Of a stretch of DNA of 39,358 nucleotides, positions 16,348 through 24,273 are shown in pieces. The stretch is from Clostridia bacterium. Lineage in GTDB: Bacteria > Bacillota > Clostridia > TANB77 > CAG-465. Made by a program: the position numbers and the translations under genes. The first letter of the stretch is position 1. Every line of letters starts with the position of its first letter. The stretch spans positions 1-39,358 of the forward strand of contig JAFVCY010000032.1 in assembly GCA_017478805.1 (NCBI GenBank). The letters run 5' to 3'. The notes below the pieces were generated by a model that was given only the letters and a program-made list of their open reading frames with translations, made no database searches and was not told the DNA's origin.

Positions 16348-16840
16348 TTATTTCATTTCTCTATATTTGTCAATTATTTCTTTAACCATAGTAGTTGTGA
16401 CTTTACCATATACTTCGCCGTTTACTACAATTGCTGGTGCTAAACCGGCATGCACCAATACATCTTACATCCTCGAGAGAGAACATACCATCTTCAGTTA
16501 TATCTCCACATTTTATACCAAGTTCTTTTTCAAATGCTGTTAAAATACTTTCTGAACCTTTAACATAGCATGCTGTACCTAAGCATACCTGAATATTGTA
16601 TTTCCCTTTTGGTTTAAGTGAAAATGCAGAATAGAAAGTAATAATTCCATATATTTCTGACATTGGAACTTTTAAGTATTTTGATAGACATTTTTGAGCT
16701 TCATCTGAAATATATCCATATTTAGCTTGCACTTCATGAAGTGCTTCAATTATGTCTTCTGGTACATTTTCATGTCTTTTTGCAATTTCTAGTAGTTCTT
16801 CGTTAAAGCTTTCTCCTTTACATCCTTTACAATGACTCAT
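16348..16840 (-). pseudogene. hydC: NuoE-like [2Fe-2S] subunit of bifurcating hydrogenase, frameshifted
   Basis: The open frame is 16403-16840 (145 aa), thioredoxin-like, with both halves of the [2Fe-2S] site present (CLGTAC and CIGAC). After CIGAC the frame runs into RFSTSNCSKRRSIW, which is not family-like. Dropping one base of the GG at 16447-16448 restores the expected ending: GLAPAIVVNGEVYGKV, then TTTMVKEIIDKYREMK with a stop at 16348-16350, about 163 aa in total. The restored stop sits just before the ribosome site of hydB, as expected in this operon. The cause is a real one-base insertion, a sequencing error, or less likely recoding. AGGAGG precedes ATG 16840. Confidence 0.85.
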
Positions 16841-16869
16841 AAAAAACCTCCTCTTTTTTATACAGTTAT

Positions 16870-16898
16870 ATTATATATTAAGTAAAAAAATATTGCAA
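16870..16898 (-). promoter_or_regulatory. Promoter of hydC-hydB-hydA
   Basis: On the minus strand TTGCAA (16898-16893), a 17-base spacer and TATAAT (16875-16870). It lies about 30 bases upstream of the hydC start. Confidence 0.7.
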
Positions 16899-16944
16899 TA
16901 AAAAAATAACAATTATAATATGCATGATAAAATAGTATATTTCG

Positions 16945-16973
16945 TTGACATAATGTAACTAAAGTGATATAAT
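16945..16973 (+). promoter_or_regulatory. Consensus promoter of the first WG-repeat gene
   Basis: TTGACA (16945-16950), a 17-base spacer and TATAAT (16968-16973): a perfect sigma-A consensus. It is divergent from the hydrogenase promoter. Confidence 0.85.
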
Positions 16974-17026
16974 TTAAAAAAATAAAATACTAGACTTTAG
17001 TCTTAATAGTAAAGGAGGGAAGAAAA

Positions 17027-17629
17027 ATGAAAAAAATAGAAATTTTTTCAAAAGGTATTTATATTGTTCAAGATGAAATTGGGCTTTATGGACTAGAAAG
17101 TGAAAAAGGCTATATCATATTAGAGGCAAAATATAGGTATATTGGCTGTATAGTAAATGGAAGGGCGGAAGTCATTCAAAAAGGAAAGTATGGGCTTATT
17201 GATGAAGAAGGAAAGATTATTGTTCCTTGTATTTATAAAGAAATATATCCTTTTGTGTCTGGAGTTTCTTGTGTAGAACTTGGAAAAAAGTTTGGATATA
17301 TAGATGAATATGGAAAAGCTATTACAGATGCAATATTTGATAGGGCTTCAATTAAATTTACAAATGGTTTTGCAGAGGTAGCTATTAATGATAAATGGAG
17401 CTATTTAGATAGAACAGGTAAAATAATATGCGATTTTGTGTATGATAGTGCTTATCCTTTTACTAATCAAAAACTTGCTATTGTAACCAAAAATGGAAAT
17501 TTTGGAGTTCTAAATGAACAAGGCAAGGAAGTAATTGAATGTAAATATGGTAGCGTAAAAATTGCTGAAGTGGGCTCAAAAGCGCAAATTTATCTTGGAA
17601 AAAATGAAGTAGTGGAGATTAATATATAG
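17027..17629 (+). CDS. WG-repeat protein, 200 aa
   Basis: Several WG-type repeats of about 35-40 residues. Recognisable units are KYGLIDEEGKIIVPCIYKEI, KFGYIDEYGKAITDAIFD, KWSYLDRTGKIICDFVYD and NFGVLNEQGKEVIECKYG. The usual Trp-Gly is mostly replaced by Tyr-Gly, Phe-Gly or Trp-Ser. There is no signal peptide, so the protein is probably cytoplasmic. WG repeats form small beta-rich units whose role is not established. AAAGGAGG lies upstream of ATG. The codon use is AT-rich like the rest of the window, unlike the next WG gene. It has its own promoter and terminator. Confidence 0.85.
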   Translation: MKKIEIFSKGIYIVQDEIGLYGLESEKGYIILEAKYRYIGCIVNGRAEVIQKGKYGLIDEEGKIIVPCIYKEIYPFVSGVSCVELGKKFGYIDEYGKAITDAIFDRASIKFTNGFAEVAINDKWSYLDRTGKIICDFVYDSAYPFTNQKLAIVTKNGNFGVLNEQGKEVIECKYGSVKIAEVGSKAQIYLGKNEVVEINI

Positions 17630-17676
17630 AGTAACAAGTGAAGTAAATTTATATTTATATGCATTTGTTACTTTTG
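17630..17676 (+). terminator. Terminator after the first WG-repeat gene
   Basis: AGTAACAA (17630-17637) and TTGTTACT (17665-17672) form the stem, followed by TTTG and T-rich sequence. Confidence 0.7.
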
Positions 17677-17726
17677 TTATATATACAGCCTTATTATATA
17701 TATATGTAAATTTGTTTACATAACTA

Positions 17727-17756
17727 TTGACATTACATATATTTTTATGCTATAAT
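17727..17756 (+). promoter_or_regulatory. Strong extended -10 promoter of the second WG-repeat gene
   Basis: TTGACA (17727-17732), an 18-base spacer and TATAAT (17751-17756), preceded by TGC. This is consensus at both boxes plus an extended -10. The leader to ATG 17907 is about 140 bases. Confidence 0.85.
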
Positions 17757-17799
17757 AATTGATGTTAGTGTAAAACAAAAAAATGCCTTGATTTAATAG

Positions 17800-17866
17800 G
17801 AGGTGTAAAATAAAAAGAGTTTTAATAAACTAAAATAAAGGGAGGAATTATATAAAAAAATAATTC
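17800..17866 (+). promoter_or_regulatory. Structured leader with two extra ribosome-site-like motifs
   Basis: Two GGAGG motifs (near 17801 and at 17841-17845) lie in the leader, neither followed by ATG. Each is followed about 8 bases later by ATAAAA. The second is next to a 7-bp hairpin, GAATTAT (17845-17851) with ATAATTC (17860-17866). The element may affect mRNA stability or translation, or be a remnant of small open frames. No known riboswitch class is recognised. Confidence 0.35.
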
Positions 17867-17906
17867 TAAGAAAGCAAGCAAAATGACAAAAATGGAGGAT
17901 TTTACT

Positions 17907-18410
17907 ATGGCAGATTTTGCAATTATTAAGGAATTCGAAAACTATAACAAGGTTAAAGTAAACGGAAAATGGGGATACTACGACAAGGAGAATAATCCTG
18001 TGATATTTCCAAATTTCGAATATGTGGGAGACATCCAGCCAGAGGGATATGTTACCTTAAAGCAAAATGGACGTTGGGGCTGCGTAAAAGTAGCAAAGTA
18101 CGGTCTTCTTGAAGTGTGTGCCATGGAATATGAGTACATTGGATCTTTCAAGAATGGATTTGCAAAAGTCACAGTAGATGGTAAGGACGACTTCATTGAC
18201 CTAAATGGAGATGTAATCTTTGAGGAGGGATTTGATGAAGTAGTTAAGGTACTTCCTAACGGTTATGCTATAGTTAGAAATTACGGCCTTTACGGACTTT
18301 ACGGACTGGTTAATGTCAAAGAAGGTAAGCAGGTCCTTCCGTGCTGCTATTCGAAAATTACTTTACGTGGCGATAAGGTAATTGTGCAGAAAGAAGTAGT
18401 GCTTGCATAA
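17907..18410 (+). CDS. WG-repeat protein, 167 aa, with distinct codon use
   Basis: 167 aa from ATG 17907, preceded by TGGAGGA. WG-type units include KWGYYDKENNPVIFPNFEYV and RWGCVKVAKYGLLEVCAMEYEYI, followed by a weaker unit with DFIDLNGDVIFEEGF. Codons are markedly GC-richer than in neighbouring genes: several lines of this gene are close to 40% GC against about 27% in the previous one. They favour C-ending forms such as AAC, TAC and GAC and also AAG. With its near-perfect promoter this suggests a highly expressed gene, though recent transfer is also possible. Three tandem 9-base units (18282-18308) encode YGLYGLYGL. No signal peptide. Cellular role unknown. Confidence 0.85.
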   Translation: MADFAIIKEFENYNKVKVNGKWGYYDKENNPVIFPNFEYVGDIQPEGYVTLKQNGRWGCVKVAKYGLLEVCAMEYEYIGSFKNGFAKVTVDGKDDFIDLNGDVIFEEGFDEVVKVLPNGYAIVRNYGLYGLYGLVNVKEGKQVLPCCYSKITLRGDKVIVQKEVVLA

Positions 18411-18417
18411 ACAATAT

Positions 18418-18451
18418 ACAAGGTGTTAGATTTTTCTTACACCTTGTTTTA
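18418..18451 (+). terminator. Terminator after the second WG-repeat gene
   Basis: ACAAGGTGT (18418-18426) and ACACCTTGT (18439-18447) form a perfect 9-bp stem followed by TTT. Confidence 0.88.
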
Positions 18452-18758
18452 ATTTATTTGTAATTTATTTTTTTAGATAGTGTTAGTTATATTAATTACT
18501 GCAATATTATTGTAATAAATATATATTAATCTCTCTAATCCAATAATGTTAGATACTTTTATAATTCAAGAAGCAAATGCACAGCTTTGCATTAAAGAAA
18601 AATGAGAAATCTTTTTATATTTTGTTATAATAAATGCAAGATATAGTAATAAGGTTTGACACAAATAAGAAATGATTTTTGACATAATTTGACTTTTTAT
18701 GTTGTTAAAAAAATGTAATTATGATATAAAGTATATATATGTTATGAGGGGATTAAAA
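18452..18758. other. Gene-free spacer before the defence-like block
   Basis: About 300 bases of AT-rich sequence with no credible gene. It holds a short inverted repeat, AATGCA (18576-18581) with TGCATT (18588-18593). A candidate promoter for the next gene is TTGTTA at 18702-18707, 17 bases, then TATAAA at 18725-18730. Two further TTGAC motifs (18679, 18689) lie in phase with no good -10. Confidence 0.5.
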
Positions 18759-20888
18759 ATGAATACGTATGTACATGTAATAAAGAAAAATATAATTGGA
18801 AAAACAATATTAAGATTAAAAGCTAACAAAGTAATTTTTGAGCCTGAAGATGTTGTGTATCTTGCTGGAATGGATAGTATAATTCATTCTAGATGGCGTG
18901 TAAAAAGTAAAGACGATAAAGTAGTTATTTTAATAAAGGAACCAGAGAGTAATTATACTACAAAACTTGAAGAAAACTTTGAAAAGAAGACTACTAAACT
19001 ATCAAATGAGCAATCAGAATTTTTAGAAGAATGTTTTTTTCATAAAATTAAGATATATCCTTATTTTGATATAAAATGTAATAATGATACTGAAAATAAG
19101 ATTTTAAACGAATTAAAGAAAAATGATTTTGATATAGAAGTCTATATTACTTCATTGTATAATGAAAAAAATGATTATAGAAGTGAAAATGAAAATTTTA
19201 TAATTATTGATTCTTTTGGAATTATAAACTTTAAAGTGCTTGATAAAGGCGTACTAACAGATAATCAGCAATTTCAAAATTTTAAAAATATGCTAAATTC
19301 TGAGGATATAGTAAAAAAAGTTTTGCTAAATTCCTATATATTATCAGAAAATGGAACTGATTTAAAAATAGGTTATAGAAAAATATATATTATAGAATCA
19401 GAAAATAAAGATGACTATTATATAGGAATTAACAAAGTAATAAAGGATAAAGGATGGAATGATGTATCAATTATGAACATAAATCTGTTTATAAAATACA
19501 TATATGAAAAAATAACCAATTCATGTGTTCTAAAAGAACATGAGAGATTTGCAATATTACAAATGCTTATGCCACAATATGTAAATTCTAAAACGGTTAA
19601 TGTAAATAATGAAAAAATAGATTTTGTGCCTAAAGATTCGTATGAAATGGATGAAAATCAAAAATCAATTTTGGCATGTATGGATGAAAGAATATATTTT
19701 AAAGCTGCGGCAGGAAGTGGAAAAACAATATTGTTACTTTCTAAAGCTTATGATTTGGCTGTTGCAAATCCTAAAAAGAATTTTTTAATTATTTGTTTTA
19801 ATAATAAATTAGCAGAAGACATTAGGAGACAAGCTGAAAATTCTGGTAAAATTATAAGTAATTTGAAAATTAGTACTTTAGATAAATTCATACATGAGGA
19901 AGTAACTCAATATTATGGTAAAGATAATAATGAGACTTTTAATGTAAGGAAAAAAATTTTTGTTGAAAATGTAAAAAATAAAAAATATACTAAAAAATTC
20001 GGAGGAATTTTTTTAGATGAAATGCAACAACTAGATGAAGAATGGATAGCTGCATTATTAGAATGTTTAGATGATAATAAATATATGATTTTAGCAGGGG
20101 ATTATTATCAACAGATAAGATTAGAAAACGAAGACTCAAAATGTGATGAAGAATTAATAGACGATAATGAAGATGACAATTTTTATATCGGTAAATATGG
20201 CTTTAAAAAGGTAATTCTTGATAGAAATTATAGAAATTCTAAAGATATTTTAAAAGTAATAAATAAAATGTTAGTAAAAATAAATGAGTATGAAGAAATT
20301 TTGCAAATACCATTAGATAGTGATGAGAAAAAGATAACAATAGGAAAAAGCATGAGAAAGAGTGAAGATGTACCTAAGTATATTCACGTTATAGATAAAG
20401 AAAAGGAAGTAGAATTAATAATAAATTGTTTATCTAAATTAATAAATGAAAAAAAATATACTCCAAATGAAATATTATTGGTATATCCATGGGGCAAAAG
20501 TTCAAAAAAAATAGTGCGTTGCGTAAAAGAAAATGTAAGAAAAATTAACATAGAAATATGTGATTTTTCTGAATCAAAGCTTAGCAAAGATGGAATTAGA
20601 CTTGGTACAATTGGTAGAGCTATAGGACTAGATTTTAAGGCTGTAATAATTTTTGGAACAGGTATGCTAAAAAATTCTAGAATTGATAGAAAATTTGGAT
20701 TTTGTAAATTTGATGAACTTCAGAAGCAAGAGATTGAAATCAAGAGAGAATTCATTAAATATTTAAAAAATATATATGTTGCTTCTTCTAGAGCAAGGGA
20801 TACATTAATAGTTATCGATGATATAAAAGAAGATAATTTAATATCTGATTTCTTAAGATTAGTAGGAGAAAATAAGGATGAAAAATAA
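18759..20888 (+). CDS. SF1 (UvrD/Rep-like) helicase with unknown N-terminal domain
   Basis: 709 aa from ATG 18759, after GAGGGG; an in-frame start at 18699 would overlap the promoter. Residues 1-300 are not a helicase. One stretch (ENFIIIDSFGIINFKVLDKG, about 155) looks like a NERD nuclease strand whose catalytic Glu-x-Lys has been lost; this is a guess. Helicase motifs follow: Walker A AAAGSGKT (316-323), motif II FLDEMQQ (about 420), motif III AGDYYQQI (about 447), DRNYRNSKDI (about 490), GTIGRAIGLDF (about 620) and VASSRARDTL (about 685). Motif II is DEMQ rather than DEAQ. Its stop overlaps the next start by 11 bases, so it is translationally coupled to the DrmA-like gene. Confidence 0.82.
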   Translation: MNTYVHVIKKNIIGKTILRLKANKVIFEPEDVVYLAGMDSIIHSRWRVKSKDDKVVILIKEPESNYTTKLEENFEKKTTKLSNEQSEFLEECFFHKIKIYPYFDIKCNNDTENKILNELKKNDFDIEVYITSLYNEKNDYRSENENFIIIDSFGIINFKVLDKGVLTDNQQFQNFKNMLNSEDIVKKVLLNSYILSENGTDLKIGYRKIYIIESENKDDYYIGINKVIKDKGWNDVSIMNINLFIKYIYEKITNSCVLKEHERFAILQMLMPQYVNSKTVNVNNEKIDFVPKDSYEMDENQKSILACMDERIYFKAAAGSGKTILLLSKAYDLAVANPKKNFLIICFNNKLAEDIRRQAENSGKIISNLKISTLDKFIHEEVTQYYGKDNNETFNVRKKIFVENVKNKKYTKKFGGIFLDEMQQLDEEWIAALLECLDDNKYMILAGDYYQQIRLENEDSKCDEELIDDNEDDNFYIGKYGFKKVILDRNYRNSKDILKVINKMLVKINEYEEILQIPLDSDEKKITIGKSMRKSEDVPKYIHVIDKEKEVELIINCLSKLINEKKYTPNEILLVYPWGKSSKKIVRCVKENVRKINIEICDFSESKLSKDGIRLGTIGRAIGLDFKAVIIFGTGMLKNSRIDRKFGFCKFDELQKQEIEIKREFIKYLKNIYVASSRARDTLIVIDDIKEDNLISDFLRLVGENKDEK

Positions 20889-23800
20889 AAAAGAAAAATA
20901 TCAACAGTTTTGTATAGATTTAACTGAAAAGTATTTAAAAGAATTAAGTGGAGAAGGAAAAAATAGTGAATATATATTTAATAGTAGTCCATCTGAAAAA
21001 ATTTTGGTTGGTATTCTAGATTCTGGTATATCAAATGAAGAAAGCTCAAGATATACAAGTATGCCAATGATAAAGGTACAATTTTTTACAAATTTGGACA
21101 AGGTAGGAGATTTAAAAGTAGATATTAGTGGAAATTTTTATTATAACGTAGTTCCAACATTTGAAGAAGAACTTAATTTTGTAAATGAAGAAAAAGAAAA
21201 AATAAATAAAAGAAAATATGTTGATGAAGATGTAAAAGAAAGCGATACTGATAAAAAGGATGCTAATTCTATCGATATTGTACAATTTGTTTCTAAATAT
21301 AAAAAAATATCGGTTAAATCAATTTGGAGCGGTTTGCTTTTTTCAAAAAAAGAACTTATTGAAAATGAAATAATTGATTTTTCAGATGAATTAAATAGAA
21401 GGTTATACGATGGCTTCAGCTTTGATGATTCTGTATATTACAATGATAAAGAAATAGTTATAGATGCTATAAGTTCAAAAGAAAAATATGAACATTATAT
21501 AAGTACTCATTCAGGTGATAGTGATAGTCAAATAGTAAAAGCAAAGCCAAGATGGAAATTTAGTGGTCAAATAACTTGTAAAAAATCATTAAAAAACGAA
21601 AAATATATTATTACATTAATAGTAGAAAATGTTACTGAAAAGAGTTCAAGTTATATTGCTAAAGAATTTGAAAACAAAAAGTATTCTATTCCTTTATATA
21701 ATGCTCAAGTACAAATAGAAGCAATGAATGGCTTGAAGTTTGAAAGTATTGAGCTTGAAAATTTTGAAAATTCATATAAAGTTGACTCAAAAGTGAAAGC
21801 AAAAGGTGAATGGCTTTCTGCAGAATGTTTTGATAATAAGATAGTTACAAAAAATGTACCAAGATATATTGAAAAACGCTTGATTGCACAAGATAAATTT
21901 GATAAAAATTTGTATTTTAAATCATTACAGACAGAACCAATAAAAAATTTAAGAGAAATACTTGATGGGATGAATGATTATTATGATGAAATTAGTAAAA
22001 GAGATATAAAAGATGAAAAATATTTACTAGATTTGAAAAAAATTAGGTATGAAATTACTAGATTTGAAAAAGGTATTGAAATTCTTGAAGATTTGGATTT
22101 TATTGCAGCCAAAAAAGCATTTATATGTATGAACAAAGTATTCGAGAAAATACTTACGCAAAAATCCAATTGTTGGAGGCTTTTTCAAATTGTATTTATA
22201 GTGTCTATGATTTCAGATATAGTATATAGCGAAAATAAATATATTTTAGAGTCTGAAATATATAATTATAGAGATTCAAATATAGCAGAAATATTATACT
22301 TCCCAACAGGAGGCGGAAAAACAGAAGCTTTTTTAGGAACTGTAATTTTATCATGTTTTTATGATAGATTTATAGGTAAAAAATATGGAGTTAATACTAT
22401 TATAAAATATCCACTTAGACTGTTATCAATACAACAATTAGAAAGAACTTTAAAAGCAATAATAGTAGCAAATCAAGTATTAAAAGAAGAGCAGGAAATA
22501 AAGGATTTACCAATATTTTCATTAGGATATTTTGTTGGAAGTAGTAATACTCCTAACTCTATTAATGAAGAAGAAGTAATAAAATATGAGCATAATAAAG
22601 ATTATGTTTTTGTAGAAAAGTGTACAAGTTGTGGTGGAGAAATTGATGTAGTATATAATTACGATACAAAGGTTTTAGAACATAAATGTAAGGAATGTAA
22701 TGAAGTTTTACCACTATATATAGTAGATGATGAAATTTATAGGTTTTTGCCTTCAGTGTTAATTAGTACAGTGGATAAATTTGCAGCTGTAAGTTTAAAG
22801 GATGAGTTTAGAAATATTCTTGGAGGTTCTAAATATAGATGCCCTATTCATGGATTTTCATATAATCGTAAATGTAATTGTAACATAAATGATAAAGTTT
22901 ATAATATTTATGATACTCAAAAGCAATCTTTAGTGCCTTCACTTTTTATACAAGATGAAATACACTTATTAAAGGAAAGTTTAGGAGTTTTTTCAGCACA
23001 TTATGAATCATTTTTAGACTATTATATGAGTAGCTTAATAGAAGAAAAATATAGGAAAAAAGTAAAGTATATAGGAGCTACTGCAACTATTTCTGGTGCT
23101 GAATACTTAGTAAAAGAATTATATGGAAAAGAATGTAGAATATTTCCAGCTCCTAGCGTGTATGAAAACAACGAAACATTTTATTCCAAAATATCTGAAA
23201 ATGAAATATCTAGGATAATAATTGGATTTGCACCTTTTGGCGATGCTATTAATTCGAGAATAGAATATGCTGTTTCAATATATCGCTTAATACTTTTTGA
23301 AATGTATAACAATCCTCATGAGTATGCTGATATTTATGAAATGACAGAGAAAGAATTTAGAGAGATGCTTTCATATTACTGGACTTCAATTGTATATTTT
23401 AGGTCCAAAAATGACAATAACAAATTAAGAAATACCTTTGAGCAGCAGGCTAATAACGGAAGAATGAAAGAGATTCCAGATGCTTGTTTTGATATAGCTA
23501 GAATGACAGGAGATGAAGAATTTTTTCAAATTAAGAAAACTTTAAATGACATGCAAATTGAAAGAGATAAAATGAAAACGCATAATTTAGTGCTGGCTAC
23601 AAGTACAATTTCTCATGGCGTAGATTCTAAAGACTTTAATAACATATTTTTTTATGGTATTCCAAGTAACACTGCAGAGTACATACAATCATATTCACGT
23701 GTTGGTAGAAGCTATACAGGAATTGTAATAGATATAATTAGACTATCGAGAAATAGGGATATATCTTTCCTAAAATATTTTAATTTAATGCATAAGTATA

Positions 23801-24273
23801 AAGATTATTTAATTGATGAAAATAGGCTAAATTCAAAATCTTCAATTGCAATGTATCACACTTTTCCAGGTATCGTTATAAGTTTATTAAAACATTATTA
23901 TGCTATAAGAGATAATAAAAAATATGAAACTTTAGGTGAGGTTAAGTCATTCTTTTGGAATGATGATGGTGAAAATAGTAGAAATTATTCTGATATATTC
24001 TCAAAATTATGTAAAATATATAGATGTGAGGATGTAGTTGATGAAAATTCAATAGATGCACAATTTAAAAAGAATATAAAAAGGGAACTTGTAATTATGG
24101 CACAAAACTTACCTGATATATTAAAAGAAAGAATGGGTGTTAACTATAGTTTTTCAAGTAATATTGGTGAAATCACTTCTCATAAATTTAAAAATATGAT
24201 AAGTTTAAGAGATGTTGATAAAAATTATGATATTGGAATAGAATTAGGGGATGAAAATAATGAAAAGGAGTGA
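20878..24273 (+). CDS. drmA: DrmA-like SF2 helicase (DISARM-related)
   Basis: 1131 aa. Residues 1-450 show no enzyme motif; they include a long beta-rich region and a charged coiled stretch around 360-420. The helicase part has Walker A FPTGGGKTEAF (about 475-485), then PLRLLSIQQLER. A zinc-ribbon insert holds CTSCGG and CKEC (about 582-610). Motif II is QDEIH (692-696), followed by GATATIS (about 736). The C-terminal lobe has LATSTISHGVD and the arginine motif IQSYSRVGR (about 936-945). The wording around motifs V and VI (FYGIPSNTAEYIQSYSRVGR) is typical of DrmA-type helicases, which sit next to DUF1998 proteins in DISARM phage-defence loci. It overlaps both flanking genes, so it is part of a coupled operon. 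Confidence 0.8.
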   Translation: MKNKKEKYQQFCIDLTEKYLKELSGEGKNSEYIFNSSPSEKILVGILDSGISNEESSRYTSMPMIKVQFFTNLDKVGDLKVDISGNFYYNVVPTFEEELNFVNEEKEKINKRKYVDEDVKESDTDKKDANSIDIVQFVSKYKKISVKSIWSGLLFSKKELIENEIIDFSDELNRRLYDGFSFDDSVYYNDKEIVIDAISSKEKYEHYISTHSGDSDSQIVKAKPRWKFSGQITCKKSLKNEKYIITLIVENVTEKSSSYIAKEFENKKYSIPLYNAQVQIEAMNGLKFESIELENFENSYKVDSKVKAKGEWLSAECFDNKIVTKNVPRYIEKRLIAQDKFDKNLYFKSLQTEPIKNLREILDGMNDYYDEISKRDIKDEKYLLDLKKIRYEITRFEKGIEILEDLDFIAAKKAFICMNKVFEKILTQKSNCWRLFQIVFIVSMISDIVYSENKYILESEIYNYRDSNIAEILYFPTGGGKTEAFLGTVILSCFYDRFIGKKYGVNTIIKYPLRLLSIQQLERTLKAIIVANQVLKEEQEIKDLPIFSLGYFVGSSNTPNSINEEEVIKYEHNKDYVFVEKCTSCGGEIDVVYNYDTKVLEHKCKECNEVLPLYIVDDEIYRFLPSVLISTVDKFAAVSLKDEFRNILGGSKYRCPIHGFSYNRKCNCNINDKVYNIYDTQKQSLVPSLFIQDEIHLLKESLGVFSAHYESFLDYYMSSLIEEKYRKKVKYIGATATISGAEYLVKELYGKECRIFPAPSVYENNETFYSKISENEISRIIIGFAPFGDAINSRIEYAVSIYRLILFEMYNNPHEYADIYEMTEKEFREMLSYYWTSIVYFRSKNDNNKLRNTFEQQANNGRMKEIPDACFDIARMTGDEEFFQIKKTLNDMQIERDKMKTHNLVLATSTISHGVDSKDFNNIFFYGIPSNTAEYIQSYSRVGRSYTGIVIDIIRLSRNRDISFLKYFNLMHKYKDYLIDENRLNSKSSIAMYHTFPGIVISLLKHYYAIRDNKKYETLGEVKSFFWNDDGENSRNYSDIFSKLCKIYRCEDVVDENSIDAQFKKNIKRELVIMAQNLPDILKERMGVNYSFSSNIGEITSHKFKNMISLRDVDKNYDIGIELGDENNEKE

